Assembly: GCF_009712475.1 (NCBI RefSeq)
Contig: NZ_VCJO01000015.1
Location: 1 to 64,000, forward strand
Direction: 5' to 3'
Source of the DNA: Micromonospora sp. CP22
Lineage (GTDB): Bacteria; Actinomycetota; Actinomycetes; Mycobacteriales; Micromonosporaceae
Length of the DNA: 64,000 nt
Part shown: one piece after another, positions 7,705 through 16,083 of the stretch
Position numbering within the stretch: the first letter of the stretch is position 1
Layout: the number at the start of each line of letters is the position of its first letter
Notes under the pieces: generated by a model
What the model saw: only the letters and a program-made list of their open reading frames with translations
What the model was told of the DNA's origin: nothing
The model's database searches: none
Translations under genes and position numbers: made by a program

Positions 7705-8899
7705 GCCGGGTACGACCTTCCTGTCACCGGGTACACGAGCGGTTCCGCTGCCGACCCTGCGGGTCACCGATGGGATCGACGAGGGCGGCGTCGTCCGGGC
7801 CGCCGCCGCGGTGGCCCGGACCTCGGACCGGGGTGCCCGGATCGCCGCGGTCACCATCGCGCTGGTCTGGCACCTGGCCATCGGGCTGCCGGCGGTGCTG
7901 GCGGCCGGGTCGACGCTGACCGTGCCCGAGGTGGTGCTCGGTGCCTGGGTGCTGGTGGCGGGGTTGGGCGTGTTCGCCGGGATCCGGCTGCTCCGCGACG
8001 CCCCGCTGCCTCCGGCGCCGCTGGCCGCGCTGCTGCTGGTCGTCGACGTGGCGGTCTTCGCCGCGGTGGGTCGGTCCCTGCTGTTCAGTCCGGCGAACTG
8101 GGTGTGGGGCACCCTCGCCTGGTTCTTCCTGGTGGTGCTCTGGGGGCAGCCGGTGCACCGCCTGCTCGCCATGTTGGCCGCCCACGCGGCCACCGCGCTC
8201 AGCGCCGTCGTGCTCTACGGGGCGACGGACGCCGCCGATCTGGCCCGCGCCACGATGGCGTTCTACGGCACGTCGTCGCTGCCGGTGGCGGTCTTCGTCG
8301 GTGCGGCGGCGCTGGCCGCGTTGTCCCGGGAGCGGGCCGCCACAGCGGCGGCCACCAACGCGGTGCTGGCCGAGCGGGAGGCCGCCGAACAGGCCCAGCA
8401 CGAACGAGGTGAGCGGCTGGAACTGGTCAGTCGAGCCGCCAGCGAGGTGCTGACCGACCTGGCCCAGGGGCTGGTCGACCCGACCGACCCGCAGGTACAA
8501 CGGCGCTGCGTACGGGCCGCCGCCCGGTTGCGTCGCCTGATCGCCGAGTCCGACGACGTGCCACACCCGTTGCTGCACGAGCTGCGGGCCGCAGCCGATC
8601 TTGCCGAACGGAACGGTATTTCGATCGACCTGGTCACAATTGGTTCACCGCCACCGTTGCCGGTGTGGGTTCGCCGGAGTCTGGCCGACCCGCTCACCGC
8701 CAGCCTCGCGGATGCCCAGGACTGGGCCCGGTTGACAGTCGTCTCCGGTCCCGACGAGGTGGTGGTCAGTCTTGTCACACCCGACCGGGACGGCCCGGAC
8801 ACGACCGGGCATCCAGCGGAGGACGGCGACGGGCAGGTAGAGCACCTCTACGAACGGGACGGGAATATCAGATGGACGCAGACGCGCTGGCACCGGTGA
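7694..8899 (+). CDS. Degenerate kinase-like membrane protein
   Basis: 401 aa with several predicted membrane segments in the first half, then a coiled stretch (AALSRERAATAAATNAVLAEREAAEQAQ) and a cytoplasmic region. This region aligns loosely with a histidine-kinase core: RLELVSRAASEVLTDLAQGL stands where a phospho-acceptor helix would be but has no histidine. The C-terminal strand-rich part (LADPLTASLADAQDWARLTVV) resembles a HATPase fold without N- or G-boxes. It is probably a signalling subunit or pseudokinase that pairs with the upstream kinase. The start ATG lies inside the kinase stop region and the 3' end overlaps the regulator gene by 28 nt, so the three form one tightly coupled operon. 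Confidence 0.72.
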   Translation: MSAEPGTTFLSPGTRAVPLPTLRVTDGIDEGGVVRAAAAVARTSDRGARIAAVTIALVWHLAIGLPAVLAAGSTLTVPEVVLGAWVLVAGLGVFAGIRLLRDAPLPPAPLAALLLVVDVAVFAAVGRSLLFSPANWVWGTLAWFFLVVLWGQPVHRLLAMLAAHAATALSAVVLYGATDAADLARATMAFYGTSSLPVAVFVGAAALAALSRERAATAAATNAVLAEREAAEQAQHERGERLELVSRAASEVLTDLAQGLVDPTDPQVQRRCVRAAARLRRLIAESDDVPHPLLHELRAAADLAERNGISIDLVTIGSPPPLPVWVRRSLADPLTASLADAQDWARLTVVSGPDEVVVSLVTPDRDGPDTTGHPAEDGDGQVEHLYERDGNIRWTQTRWHR

Positions 8900-9585
8900 C
8901 GCCGGGACGGCCCGTCGGGGTGGCGATCGTGGACGACCACCCGGTGGTCATCGACGGGGTACGCGCCTGGCTCGCCACCGAGCCACGGCTGACCGTGCTG
9001 GCCACCGGCGACAACCCGGACGAGGTGTTGCGGGCCGCGCCGGAGGCCGACGTGATCCTGCTCGACCTTCGGTTGCGCGGGCGGCTGGTGCTGGACAAGC
9101 TGGCCGAGCTGAGCGCCGCCGGGCGACGGGTGGTGGTCTACTCCGAACATTCCGACCCGAACACCATGCTGGCCGCGCTGGACGCCGGGGCGGTGGCGTT
9201 CCTCGCCAAGCACGAGGGGCGGGAACACTGCGTGGCTACCGTGCTGGACGCGGCGAGCGACCGGCCGTACGTCGCGCCGGCGCTGGCCGGGGCGATGGTC
9301 GGCGATCCGCGACCCGATCGGCCGGTGCTGTCCGACAAGGAGCGTGAGGCGCTGCTGCTGTGGTTCCAGTCGATGTCGAAGGCGTCGGTGGCGCGGCGGA
9401 TGCGGATCAGTGAGCACACCGTCAAGCAGTACGTCGATCGGGCGAGGATCAAGTACACGCGCGCGGGTCGACCGGCCGCCACAAAGGCGGCACTGCTTGC
9501 CCGCGCGATCGAGGACGGGCTAGTCCGACCGGAGGAGATCGGCATCTACCGGTCGCGGGCGGCGACCGATCAGCCGACCCCCTAA
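8872..9585 (+). CDS. NarL/LuxR-type response regulator
   Basis: 237 aa. The receiver domain begins VAIVDDHPVVIDGVRAW; the phospho-acceptor Asp is in ILLDLRLRG and the conserved lysine is in FLAKHE. A LuxR-type helix-turn-helix follows (LSDKEREALLLWF, then MRISEHTVKQYVDRARIKY). It is expected to act as a DNA-binding partner of the two upstream membrane proteins. GGGACGGGAA precedes ATG 8872. The target genes are not evident; the next gene is transcribed in the same direction after about 75 bp. Confidence 0.9.
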   Translation: MDADALAPVTPGRPVGVAIVDDHPVVIDGVRAWLATEPRLTVLATGDNPDEVLRAAPEADVILLDLRLRGRLVLDKLAELSAAGRRVVVYSEHSDPNTMLAALDAGAVAFLAKHEGREHCVATVLDAASDRPYVAPALAGAMVGDPRPDRPVLSDKEREALLLWFQSMSKASVARRMRISEHTVKQYVDRARIKYTRAGRPAATKAALLARAIEDGLVRPEEIGIYRSRAATDQPTP

Positions 9586-9659
9586 CAGGCGTCATGACAG
9601 CACAGGCCGCCTTCGGCGAGGCTCGTGGATAGCTGCCGTCTGCACCGGAGGTCCCGACG

Positions 9660-10361
9660 ATGCACGATGACGCCTCTCCGTTCTTCATCGCACCACACCG
9701 ATTCGACGCGGTCGACGACGGCACGGGCCCGGTGCTCGACCGGCGGCACGGGCTGGTGCCGGAGACAGGCGAGCACGTGCTCGACCACCACCGGGTGGAT
9801 GTGGCCGGCTACCTGCTCGGCCCCAGCGAGACCTACCGCACCTGGACGCTGCCGGCCCCGGTCGCCGTCACGGTCACCGATCACCGACTGACGTACGTGG
9901 GCGCGGGTAGCCACCTCGCGCTGGTGGGAGCCGCACGCCGTGCCCCGGCCCGGCTGCCGGGGCTGGTCAGCGGGCAGATCCGCTGGCAGTGGCCGTCCCG
10001 GTTGGAGTGGTTGCCGGCGGTCGACGGCAACCCGGCGACCTTGCTGGTGATCTGCGACGCGCTACGTACGATCCGACAGCCGGCGCTCGCCCTGACCGGC
10101 CCCGACGACCGCATCGGTGAACTCGCCCGGCAACTCCGCCATGCGATCGCCACGTTCCGGCTGGTCCGGCCGGAACTGGTGGACCTGTCCCCACCGGAGC
10201 GGGACGCGCTGGCCCGCCTGGCCCGGACCGCGTCGCTGCCCCGCACGGGGCGGGTGCTGCTGCCCGGCGCCCTACCTGTGGAGTTCCACTCCCGCGACGA
10301 CTACTACCGGCCCAGGCACGCCGAGGACCAGCCGTACGACGCAGCGTCCGGGCAGCAGTAG
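9660..10361 (+). CDS. Conserved hypothetical protein
   Basis: 233-aa soluble protein of no family I can name. The N-terminal half contains several beta-strand-like segments (TWTLPAPVAVTVTDHRLTYVG) that recall lipid- or membrane-associated PH-like folds, but this is weak. A helical C-terminal half has LARQLRHAIATFRLVRPELVDLSP, and the tail is polar. GGAGG ending 12 bases before the ATG supports the start. No membrane segment or signal peptide is visible. It may be co-transcribed with the upstream regulator. Confidence 0.7.
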   Translation: MHDDASPFFIAPHRFDAVDDGTGPVLDRRHGLVPETGEHVLDHHRVDVAGYLLGPSETYRTWTLPAPVAVTVTDHRLTYVGAGSHLALVGAARRAPARLPGLVSGQIRWQWPSRLEWLPAVDGNPATLLVICDALRTIRQPALALTGPDDRIGELARQLRHAIATFRLVRPELVDLSPPERDALARLARTASLPRTGRVLLPGALPVEFHSRDDYYRPRHAEDQPYDAASGQQ

Positions 10362-10380
10362 ACAGCTGCGGCGGCGGGGG

Positions 10381-11130
10381 TCACCGGGTCGACGAGGGCC
10401 GCTCCTCGGCGTCGAGCGCGAGGGCCTCCTGGGGAGTCGGCGCGGTGCCGCCGAGGTGCGCGGGCAACCACCACCGGTCCTCCGGCGAGGCCGGCTGGTC
10501 CGGGTACTCCCGCTGTGCTCGGTCGACCAGCGCGGTCAGCCTGGTGCGCAGGTCCTCGGTCATCGCGGCGGGGTCCGGGTACCCGCTGGGGTCCATCGGC
10601 TCGCCGACCAGGATGGTGACCGGCGTGTGGCGGCGGGTGAGCGTACGCGGACGCCCCTTCGTCCACAGCCGTTGGGTGCCCCAGAGCGCGACCGGCAACA
10701 CCGGCACCTGCGCCTCGCGGGCCATTCGGGTGGCCCCGCTCTTGAGTTCCTTGACGGTGAAGGAGCGACTGATGGTGGCCTCGGGGAAGAGGCCCACCAC
10801 CTCCCCCGCCCGCAGCGCCCCGACGGCGGCGGCGTACGAGTCGGCCCCGGCCCGCCGGTCCACCGGGATGTGGCGCATGCCGCGCATCAGCGGCCCCGAC
10901 ACCCGGTGCCGGAAGACGGAGTCTTTCGCCATGAAGCGGACGAGTCGCCGGGATTCCAGGGCGCCGAGGCCGCAGAAGATGAAGTCCAGGTAGCTGACGT
11001 GGTTGCTGGCCAGCACCGCCCCGCCGGTGCGGGGGACGTGGTGGTCGCCCTCGACGGTGAGCTTCAGGTCGAGGACCCGGAACATCGTCTTGGCGGCGGC
11101 GATCACGGGCGGGTACACGAGTTCCGGCAT
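10381..11130 (-). CDS. PlsC-like 1-acylglycerol-3-phosphate acyltransferase
   Basis: 249 aa. The acyltransferase motifs are clear: NHVSYLD (NHx4D catalytic pair), VRFMAKDSVFRH, and FPEATIS (the FPEGT position, here with Ala and Ile). It probably acylates lysophosphatidate in phospholipid synthesis at the cytoplasmic membrane. The C-terminal 40 residues are proline/glutamate-rich and not conserved. The ATG has no Shine-Dalgarno but TAAAGT lies six bases upstream, so a leaderless transcript is likely. It converges with the gene ending at 10361. Confidence 0.9.
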   Translation of the reverse strand: MPELVYPPVIAAAKTMFRVLDLKLTVEGDHHVPRTGGAVLASNHVSYLDFIFCGLGALESRRLVRFMAKDSVFRHRVSGPLMRGMRHIPVDRRAGADSYAAAVGALRAGEVVGLFPEATISRSFTVKELKSGATRMAREAQVPVLPVALWGTQRLWTKGRPRTLTRRHTPVTILVGEPMDPSGYPDPAAMTEDLRTRLTALVDRAQREYPDQPASPEDRWWLPAHLGGTAPTPQEALALDAEERPSSTR

Positions 11131-11223
11131 TCCGGAACTTTACCCCGAGTAGGTTACGCGCTGGTAGGGACAGGTCCACGGGGCGCCCGCCGCCGGTAGG
11201 GGGCAGTGGTCGTTCACGGCCCC

Positions 11224-11263
11224 GGCCGGGTCGCCCGTCGTCCGCCCTTCGGGCAACCCGGCC
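11224..11263 (-). terminator. Hairpin terminator after debranching-enzyme gene
   Basis: GGCCGGGT-c-GCCC pairs with GGGC-a-ACCCGGCC across a 14-base loop, seven bases beyond the stop of the minus-strand gene ending at 11271. There is no U-run, as is common for actinobacterial terminators. Confidence 0.6.
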
Positions 11264-11270
11264 GCGCCGC

Positions 11271-13331
11271 TCAATCGGCGAGCTGGTCCAGGTCCAACCG
11301 GCCACGGGCGAAGGCGTCCACCCGGCCCCACCGGCCCGGGATGTCCAGCACCTCGATCCGCCCCATGCCGATGGGCAGTCGGGGCTCGACCGCCAGATGC
11401 CCCTCGTGTGGTTCCAGGCCGAGCATCGTACGCAGCAACAGCAGCGGCGCCCCGGTCGACCACGCCTGCGGACTACACGCCGTCGGATACTCCACCGGGA
11501 ACTTCGTCTGCTCGCGTGGGTAACCGCCGAACGCCTCCGGCAACCGACCGTCGAAGTACCAGGCGGCGTCGAGGATGCCGCTGGCGATCATGGCGGCCTC
11601 CTCCGGGAAGCCGTACCGGCGCAGACCCCAGGCGCAGAACGAGCTGTCGAAGGGCCAGACGGTGCCGTTGTGGTAGCCGATGGGGTTGTAGCGCACCTCG
11701 CCCTCGGCCAGGGTCCGCACCCCCCAGCCGGTGAACAGCCGTGGCCCGACCAGGTGCTCGGCGATCCGCTCGGCCCGGTCCTCGTCGACGATGCCGCTCC
11801 AGAGCAGGTGACCGATGTTGGAGCTGAGCACGTCACACTGGCGACCGTCCCGGTCCAGCGCGAGCGCGTAGTAACCGCCGTCCTCGACCCACCAGTCCCG
11901 GTTGAACCGCTCCTTCAGGGCCGCGGCCTCCCGCTCCAGTTGATCGGCGTACGCCGGGTCGTCCCAGAACTCGCGGGCCAGCCGCGCGCCGCGCATCTTC
12001 GCGTCGTACGCGTACCCCTGCACCTCGCAGGTGGCACGCGGAAACGGCGGTAGCGTGCCGTCGCGGTAGGAGATGGAGTCCCAGGAGTCCTTCCAGCACT
12101 GGTTCTCCAGGCCGGTCTCGGTGTTCCGCCGCTCGTACCAGATGTAACCGTTGCCGACCAGGTCGGCGTAGTCGTCGATCCACCTGAAGGCCCGCCGGCA
12201 TTCCTGCTCCAACTCCTTGACCAGCGCGGCGTCTCCGCTCCACTGCTCGTACTCGTCGAGCAGCACCACGAACAGCGGCGTCGCGTCGACCGATCCGTAG
12301 TACGGCGAGTGCGGCTGCTCCTCGAACGCGGCGGTCTCGCCGTAGCGCATCTCGTGCAGGATCCGGCCCGGATCCTCCTCCCGGAAGTCGTCGAACCGGG
12401 TGCCCTGGAGCGAGCCCAGGACCCGCAGTGTGGTCGCGCTCAACTCCGGGGTGAACGGCAACGTCTGCAAACAGGTCAGGATGCTGTCCCGACCGAACAT
12501 GGTCATGAACCAGGGCAGACCGGCGGCGGGGATGTTCTGGCCGCCCAGGGAGAGCGGCGAGAAACGCAACGCCGCCAGGTCGACGATGCACTTGCGGTAC
12601 GTCGCGGCCACCTCGTCGTGCTCACTGTTCACCTTCGGCGCCTTGGCGATCCACTCTTCGAGGTCCTGTTGCAGGGTGAGCCGCTCGCTGCCGTGCACCC
12701 GCAACCCGAGGCGGAGGTCCCGGCCGCCCGGACCGATGGCCAGGGTCTGCACGTCGATGCCGGTGTCCCACTGCTCGTTCGGCTCCAGATGGATCGAGTA
12801 CACGAAGCCGTTGCGGTCGTACCGGGCCGGCTCCGAGGACGAGATGACGGTCTCCCGCCTGAAGTTGCCGCGCCGGTAGCCCAGACGCAGCCGGTCCGCT
12901 TCGACCTCGGCGTAGATCTCCCCCTTCTTGTTGAGGATCTCGTCCTTGACCTCGAACAGGTCGGCGAAGTCGCAACCGGCGTCCATCCGGATCTCCAGAT
13001 CGACCGCCTTCTCGTCGTGGTTGAGGATGGTGATGTGTTCCCGGAAGCTGTTACCGACCGCCCGTTCCCGGATGATCGACAGCTTCGCGTCGACGTAGTG
13101 GGTGGCCAGGCCGGGCACCAGGAAGAAACGCGACTCGTAGTACTGGAGGTCGTCGTAGGAGAGGGCGTTGAGTCGCTCGCCGTTGACCGTGAGCACCCAC
13201 TTGGAGAGGAACCGGGTGTCGATGGAGAACAGGCCGGTCGGCTCGGTCGGTGTCGCCTCGATGTCCCCGGTGGGCTCGCAGACGACGAAGTTGTTGCCGT
13301 CGAGGATCCGTACGGTGTGGCTGGGTGGCAT
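11271..13331 (-). CDS. Amylo-alpha-1,6-glucosidase / glycogen-debranching-like enzyme
   Basis: About 686 aa. The N-terminal domain (LDGNNFVVCEPTGDI, then GLFSIDTRFLSKW) is the glycogen-debranching N-terminal module. A GH15/GH63-like six-hairpin glycosidase domain follows, with PWFMTMFGRDSIL, YYGSVDATPLFVVLL, WKDSWDSI and YHNGTVWPFDS. The family trims alpha-1,6 branch stubs or related glucans in the cytoplasm. ATG 13331 overlaps the stop codon of the upstream SCP2 gene by one base (TGATG), with GAAGGGGG before it, so translation is coupled. The true substrate cannot be read from the sequence. Confidence 0.85.
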   Translation of the reverse strand: MPPSHTVRILDGNNFVVCEPTGDIEATPTEPTGLFSIDTRFLSKWVLTVNGERLNALSYDDLQYYESRFFLVPGLATHYVDAKLSIIRERAVGNSFREHITILNHDEKAVDLEIRMDAGCDFADLFEVKDEILNKKGEIYAEVEADRLRLGYRRGNFRRETVISSSEPARYDRNGFVYSIHLEPNEQWDTGIDVQTLAIGPGGRDLRLGLRVHGSERLTLQQDLEEWIAKAPKVNSEHDEVAATYRKCIVDLAALRFSPLSLGGQNIPAAGLPWFMTMFGRDSILTCLQTLPFTPELSATTLRVLGSLQGTRFDDFREEDPGRILHEMRYGETAAFEEQPHSPYYGSVDATPLFVVLLDEYEQWSGDAALVKELEQECRRAFRWIDDYADLVGNGYIWYERRNTETGLENQCWKDSWDSISYRDGTLPPFPRATCEVQGYAYDAKMRGARLAREFWDDPAYADQLEREAAALKERFNRDWWVEDGGYYALALDRDGRQCDVLSSNIGHLLWSGIVDEDRAERIAEHLVGPRLFTGWGVRTLAEGEVRYNPIGYHNGTVWPFDSSFCAWGLRRYGFPEEAAMIASGILDAAWYFDGRLPEAFGGYPREQTKFPVEYPTACSPQAWSTGAPLLLLRTMLGLEPHEGHLAVEPRLPIGMGRIEVLDIPGRWGRVDAFARGRLDLDQLAD

Positions 13332-13699
13332 CACTGCACCCCCTTCCGGTAGCGCTGTGGCCCCCGGGAGTTCGCCGAACCGGGGAAGATCCGTTCCATC
13401 TGCACCACCAGGCGCCCGTCACCGGTGACCGTCATGTCCCCCCGCAGCAACGCCGCCAGACCGTTCTCGCGGCCGCTGACCAGTTCCTCGAAGAGCGCGG
13501 GGCTGGTGCCGACCACCGTGTCCGCTTCCATGTCCTCCCGGCTGACCTTGATGTTGCCCCGATCGATCCGCACCAGCCAGTGCAGGGTCTGCGGCCCCTC
13601 GTGCAGGTCGAAGCGCAGGGCTCCGGAGACCTTGGCCAGCACGGGCTCGTATCCCCGCTGGTCGAGGTCCTCGAAAAACCGCGTAGTCGCATCCCCCAT
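13331..13699 (-). CDS. SCP2 sterol-binding-fold protein
   Basis: 122 aa with the SCP2-like fold signature: ALRFDLHEGPQTLHWLVRID, then DTVVGTSPALFEELVSGREN and the lipid-pocket strand GDMTVTGDGRLVVQMERIF. The family forms a hydrophobic cavity, but bacterial stand-alone members rarely have known ligands. GGAGGAGGG before ATG 13699 is a strong ribosome-binding site. The stop overlaps the start of the debranching-like enzyme, so the two proteins are made together; a shared role is inference only. Confidence 0.8.
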   Translation of the reverse strand: MGDATTRFFEDLDQRGYEPVLAKVSGALRFDLHEGPQTLHWLVRIDRGNIKVSREDMEADTVVGTSPALFEELVSGRENGLAALLRGDMTVTGDGRLVVQMERIFPGSANSRGPQRYRKGVQ

Positions 13700-13825
13700 C
13701 GGGCCCTCCTCCCGGTCGCTCGTGTCACGGAAGGGTCCCCGCCGCCCGGTTGCTCAACCTCACCCGCTTGGGGTGAACTCGCCCGGTGGCCCGAGCGGCC
13801 CGGCCGGGTCCGGCGCGAACGGCAC

Positions 13826-13855
13826 GAAGCCGGCTCCCGCTCGGGAACCGGCTTC
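13826..13855 (-). terminator. Hairpin terminator after CBS gene
   Basis: GAAGCCGG-c-TCCC and GGGA-a-CCGGCTTC pair around a tetraloop-sized gap, 15 bases past the stop of the CBS-domain gene. The stem has 12 bp with one mismatch. Confidence 0.7.
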
Positions 13856-13870
13856 GGGTCGGTGCGACGC

Positions 13871-14287
13871 TCAGTTGTTGGGGTCGTCCGCGCTGATGTC
13901 GGCCAGCACCGACTGTGGCTCCCGCTCGACCGCCAGGTCACCCATGGACACCAGGCCGATTAACCGGCCGTCCTCCACCACGGGCAGCCGGCGCACGGCG
14001 TACGTCCGCATCAGGTCGGCGGCGGCGACCGCGTCGTCGTACTGGCTCACCGTCACCACGTCCTTGGTGGTGATCTGGTTCAGCCGGGTGCTCTCCGGGT
14101 CCAGGTTCTCCGCCACGCCTCGGACCGTGATGTCCCGGTCCGTGACGATGCCGACCACGTTGTCGCCATCCGTCACCACCACGTCACCGATCGCCGAGTC
14201 ACGCATCTCCTGAGCCGCCGCGACAAGCGTGGCGTTGCCGTCCATGGTCACCAACCGGGTCGTCATGAACTCTCCGACCGTTGTCAT
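13871..14287 (-). CDS. Tandem CBS-domain protein (HRP1-like)
   Basis: 138 aa consisting almost entirely of two CBS domains: MTTRLVTMDGNATLVAAAQ with GDVVVTDGDNVVGIVTDRD, and ITTKDVVTVSQYDDAVAAA with VRRLPVVEDGRLIGLVSMGDLA. CBS pairs bind adenine nucleotides. The organisation resembles mycobacterial hypoxic response protein 1, but no dormancy regulator or universal-stress gene lies nearby. AGGGAGG precedes the ATG. It is monocistronic with its own terminator. Confidence 0.88.
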   Translation of the reverse strand: MTTVGEFMTTRLVTMDGNATLVAAAQEMRDSAIGDVVVTDGDNVVGIVTDRDITVRGVAENLDPESTRLNQITTKDVVTVSQYDDAVAAADLMRTYAVRRLPVVEDGRLIGLVSMGDLAVEREPQSVLADISADDPNN

Positions 14288-14354
14288 GGCGCCTCCCTCT
14301 GGGTGTCAGGCAACCACGGGTCTACCCGACCACCGCCACCAGTAACGTGGCCAG

Positions 14355-14795
14355 TCAGCCACGCGGCGGCACACCGTACCGGCGCTCCACGCGCAGCCGC
14401 AGCGCCAGCCGCCGTTCGGCCACCATGGCCCGACGGAAGTCGTCCCAGTCCGGATGTTCCCCCTGCACCGCGCGGTACAGGTCGACCAGTTCGGCGACCG
14501 TGTCGTCGCCCGGATCCGCCGCGACCGGGGTCAGCTCGGCCCGCACCTCGGCCACCGCGTACGCCCAGCCGTCCTCGCTGGAGACGTGGAAGCTGGCCCG
14601 CGGGTCACGACGCAGGTTGGCCGTCTTCGCCCGGCCGTCGGTGACCGACACCCTGATTAGCCCGGCCACCCGGTCGTACGCGTAGACCACGTTGGACAGT
14701 TGCGGCCGACCGTCGCGCCGGATGGTCGCCAGCACCCCCAGCGACCGGCTGGCGATCAGATCGTCCAGGGCACGTTCGACCTGTTCCTCGGTCAC
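14355..14795 (-). CDS. PPOX-class F420-dependent oxidoreductase
   Basis: 146-aa split-barrel flavin/deazaflavin-binding protein of the pyridoxamine-5'-phosphate-oxidase-like group. LGVLATIRRDGRPQLSNVVYAYD, VTDGRAKTANLRRDPRASFHV and the C-terminal RLALRLRVERRYG follow the F420-binding PPOX pattern in actinobacteria. The start is GTG 14795, preceded by CCGGAGGATGCC. The physiological substrate is unknown. It lies just downstream of asd on the same strand (20-bp gap), so co-transcription is likely. Confidence 0.83.
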   Translation of the reverse strand: MTEEQVERALDDLIASRSLGVLATIRRDGRPQLSNVVYAYDRVAGLIRVSVTDGRAKTANLRRDPRASFHVSSEDGWAYAVAEVRAELTPVAADPGDDTVAELVDLYRAVQGEHPDWDDFRRAMVAERRLALRLRVERRYGVPPRG

Positions 14796-14815
14796 GGCAT
14801 CCTCCGGATCGGGCG

Positions 14816-15838
14816 TCAGCCTTCGGCGGCGACCAGCTCGGCGAGCTGCACGGCGTTGAGCGCGGCTCCCTTGCGCAGGTTGTCGTTGGAGCAGAACAGC
14901 GCCAAGCCGTGCTCGGCGGTCTCGTCGGCGCGGATCCGGCCGACGAAGGTCGGATCCTGACCGGCGGCCTGCAACGGGGTCGGCACGTCGGAGAGCGCCA
15001 CCCCGGGCGCGTCGACGAGCAGCTCGTACGCCCGTTGCGCGCTGATCGGCCGGGCGAACCGGGCGTTGATCTGGAGCGAGTGACCGGTGAAGACCGGCAC
15101 CCGCACACAGGTGCCGGAGACCTTCAGATCGGGAATCTCCAGGATCTTGCGGGTCTCGTTCCGGAGCTTCTGCTCCTCGTCGGTCTCCGCCGACCCGTCG
15201 TCGACGATCGAGCCGGCCAGCGGGAGCACGTTGAAGGCGATCGGCTGGGCGAAGGAGCGGGGAGCGGGGAACTCCACCGCGGCACCGTCGAAGGTGAGCC
15301 CGGTGGCGTTCTCGGCCACCTTGCGGACCTGCTCGTCCAGTTCGGCGACGCCGGCCAGACCGGCACCGGAGACCGCCTGGTAGGTGGCGACGACCAGGGC
15401 GACCAGTCCCGCCTCGGCGTGCAGCGGGCGCAGCACCGGCATCGCGGCCATCGTGGTGCAGTTCGGGTTGGCGATGATGCCCTTGGGCCGTACGGCGGCG
15501 GCATGCGGGTTGACCTCGGCGACGACCAGCGGCACCTGCGGGTCCATCCGGAACGCCGAGGAGTTGTCGATGACGACCGCACCCGCGGCGGCCACCCGTG
15601 GCGCCAGCTCCTTCGCCGAGCCCTTACCGGCCGAGAAGAGCACGATGTCCAGCCCCGAGTAGTCCGCGGTGGCCGCGTCCTCGACCGTGATCTCCTCGCC
15701 GCGCCACGGCAGCGTACGCCCCGCCGAACGGGCGGAGGCGAACAACCGCACCTGCTCCGCCGGGAAGTTGCGCTCCGCCAGCACCTGCCGCATCACGCCA
15801 CCGACCTGGCCGGTGGCTCCCACAATGCCGATCCTCAT
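14816..15838 (-). CDS. asd: Aspartate-semialdehyde dehydrogenase
   Basis: 340 aa; reduces beta-aspartyl phosphate to aspartate semialdehyde with NADPH in the lysine, threonine, methionine and diaminopimelate pathway. The N-terminal dinucleotide loop is GIVGATGQVGGVM, the catalytic cysteine is in ANPNCTTM, and the substrate-binding region contains VSGTCVRVPVFTGHS. ATG 15838 was chosen because homologues begin at MRIGIVGATG; the frame stays open upstream to 15997 without similarity. No aspartokinase gene is adjacent in the window; the next gene on this side encodes a PPOX protein. Confidence 0.95.
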   Translation of the reverse strand: MRIGIVGATGQVGGVMRQVLAERNFPAEQVRLFASARSAGRTLPWRGEEITVEDAATADYSGLDIVLFSAGKGSAKELAPRVAAAGAVVIDNSSAFRMDPQVPLVVAEVNPHAAAVRPKGIIANPNCTTMAAMPVLRPLHAEAGLVALVVATYQAVSGAGLAGVAELDEQVRKVAENATGLTFDGAAVEFPAPRSFAQPIAFNVLPLAGSIVDDGSAETDEEQKLRNETRKILEIPDLKVSGTCVRVPVFTGHSLQINARFARPISAQRAYELLVDAPGVALSDVPTPLQAAGQDPTFVGRIRADETAEHGLALFCSNDNLRKGAALNAVQLAELVAAEG

Positions 15839-16064
15839 GCCCGCGAGGCTACCCAGCCTGACACCCCGGCCGGGAATGCTTTCCCACCGCTGGGACCAGC
15901 CAGGGAAGGGCGAGGCGGACCGCTGCGGGACAGTAGCCCTTCGCCGGCCGGTTCCGCCGGAAGAACACCGCCACACCACCGGGGCCGGCCGCAGCATCTC
16001 AGCCCGGCCCCCGGTCGACCGCGACCGACGTCACAGTCGGGGCCGACCCACCGGGTTGACCCCG

Positions 16065-16083
16065 GGGGCCGGCCTCCGGCCGG
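16065..16083 (-). terminator. Short GC-rich hairpin after M16 gene
   Basis: GGGCCGGCC-TCC-GGCCGGTC directly abuts the stop codon of the minus-strand M16-like gene. It could act as a terminator. The stem is short and there is no U-run. Confidence 0.4.
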
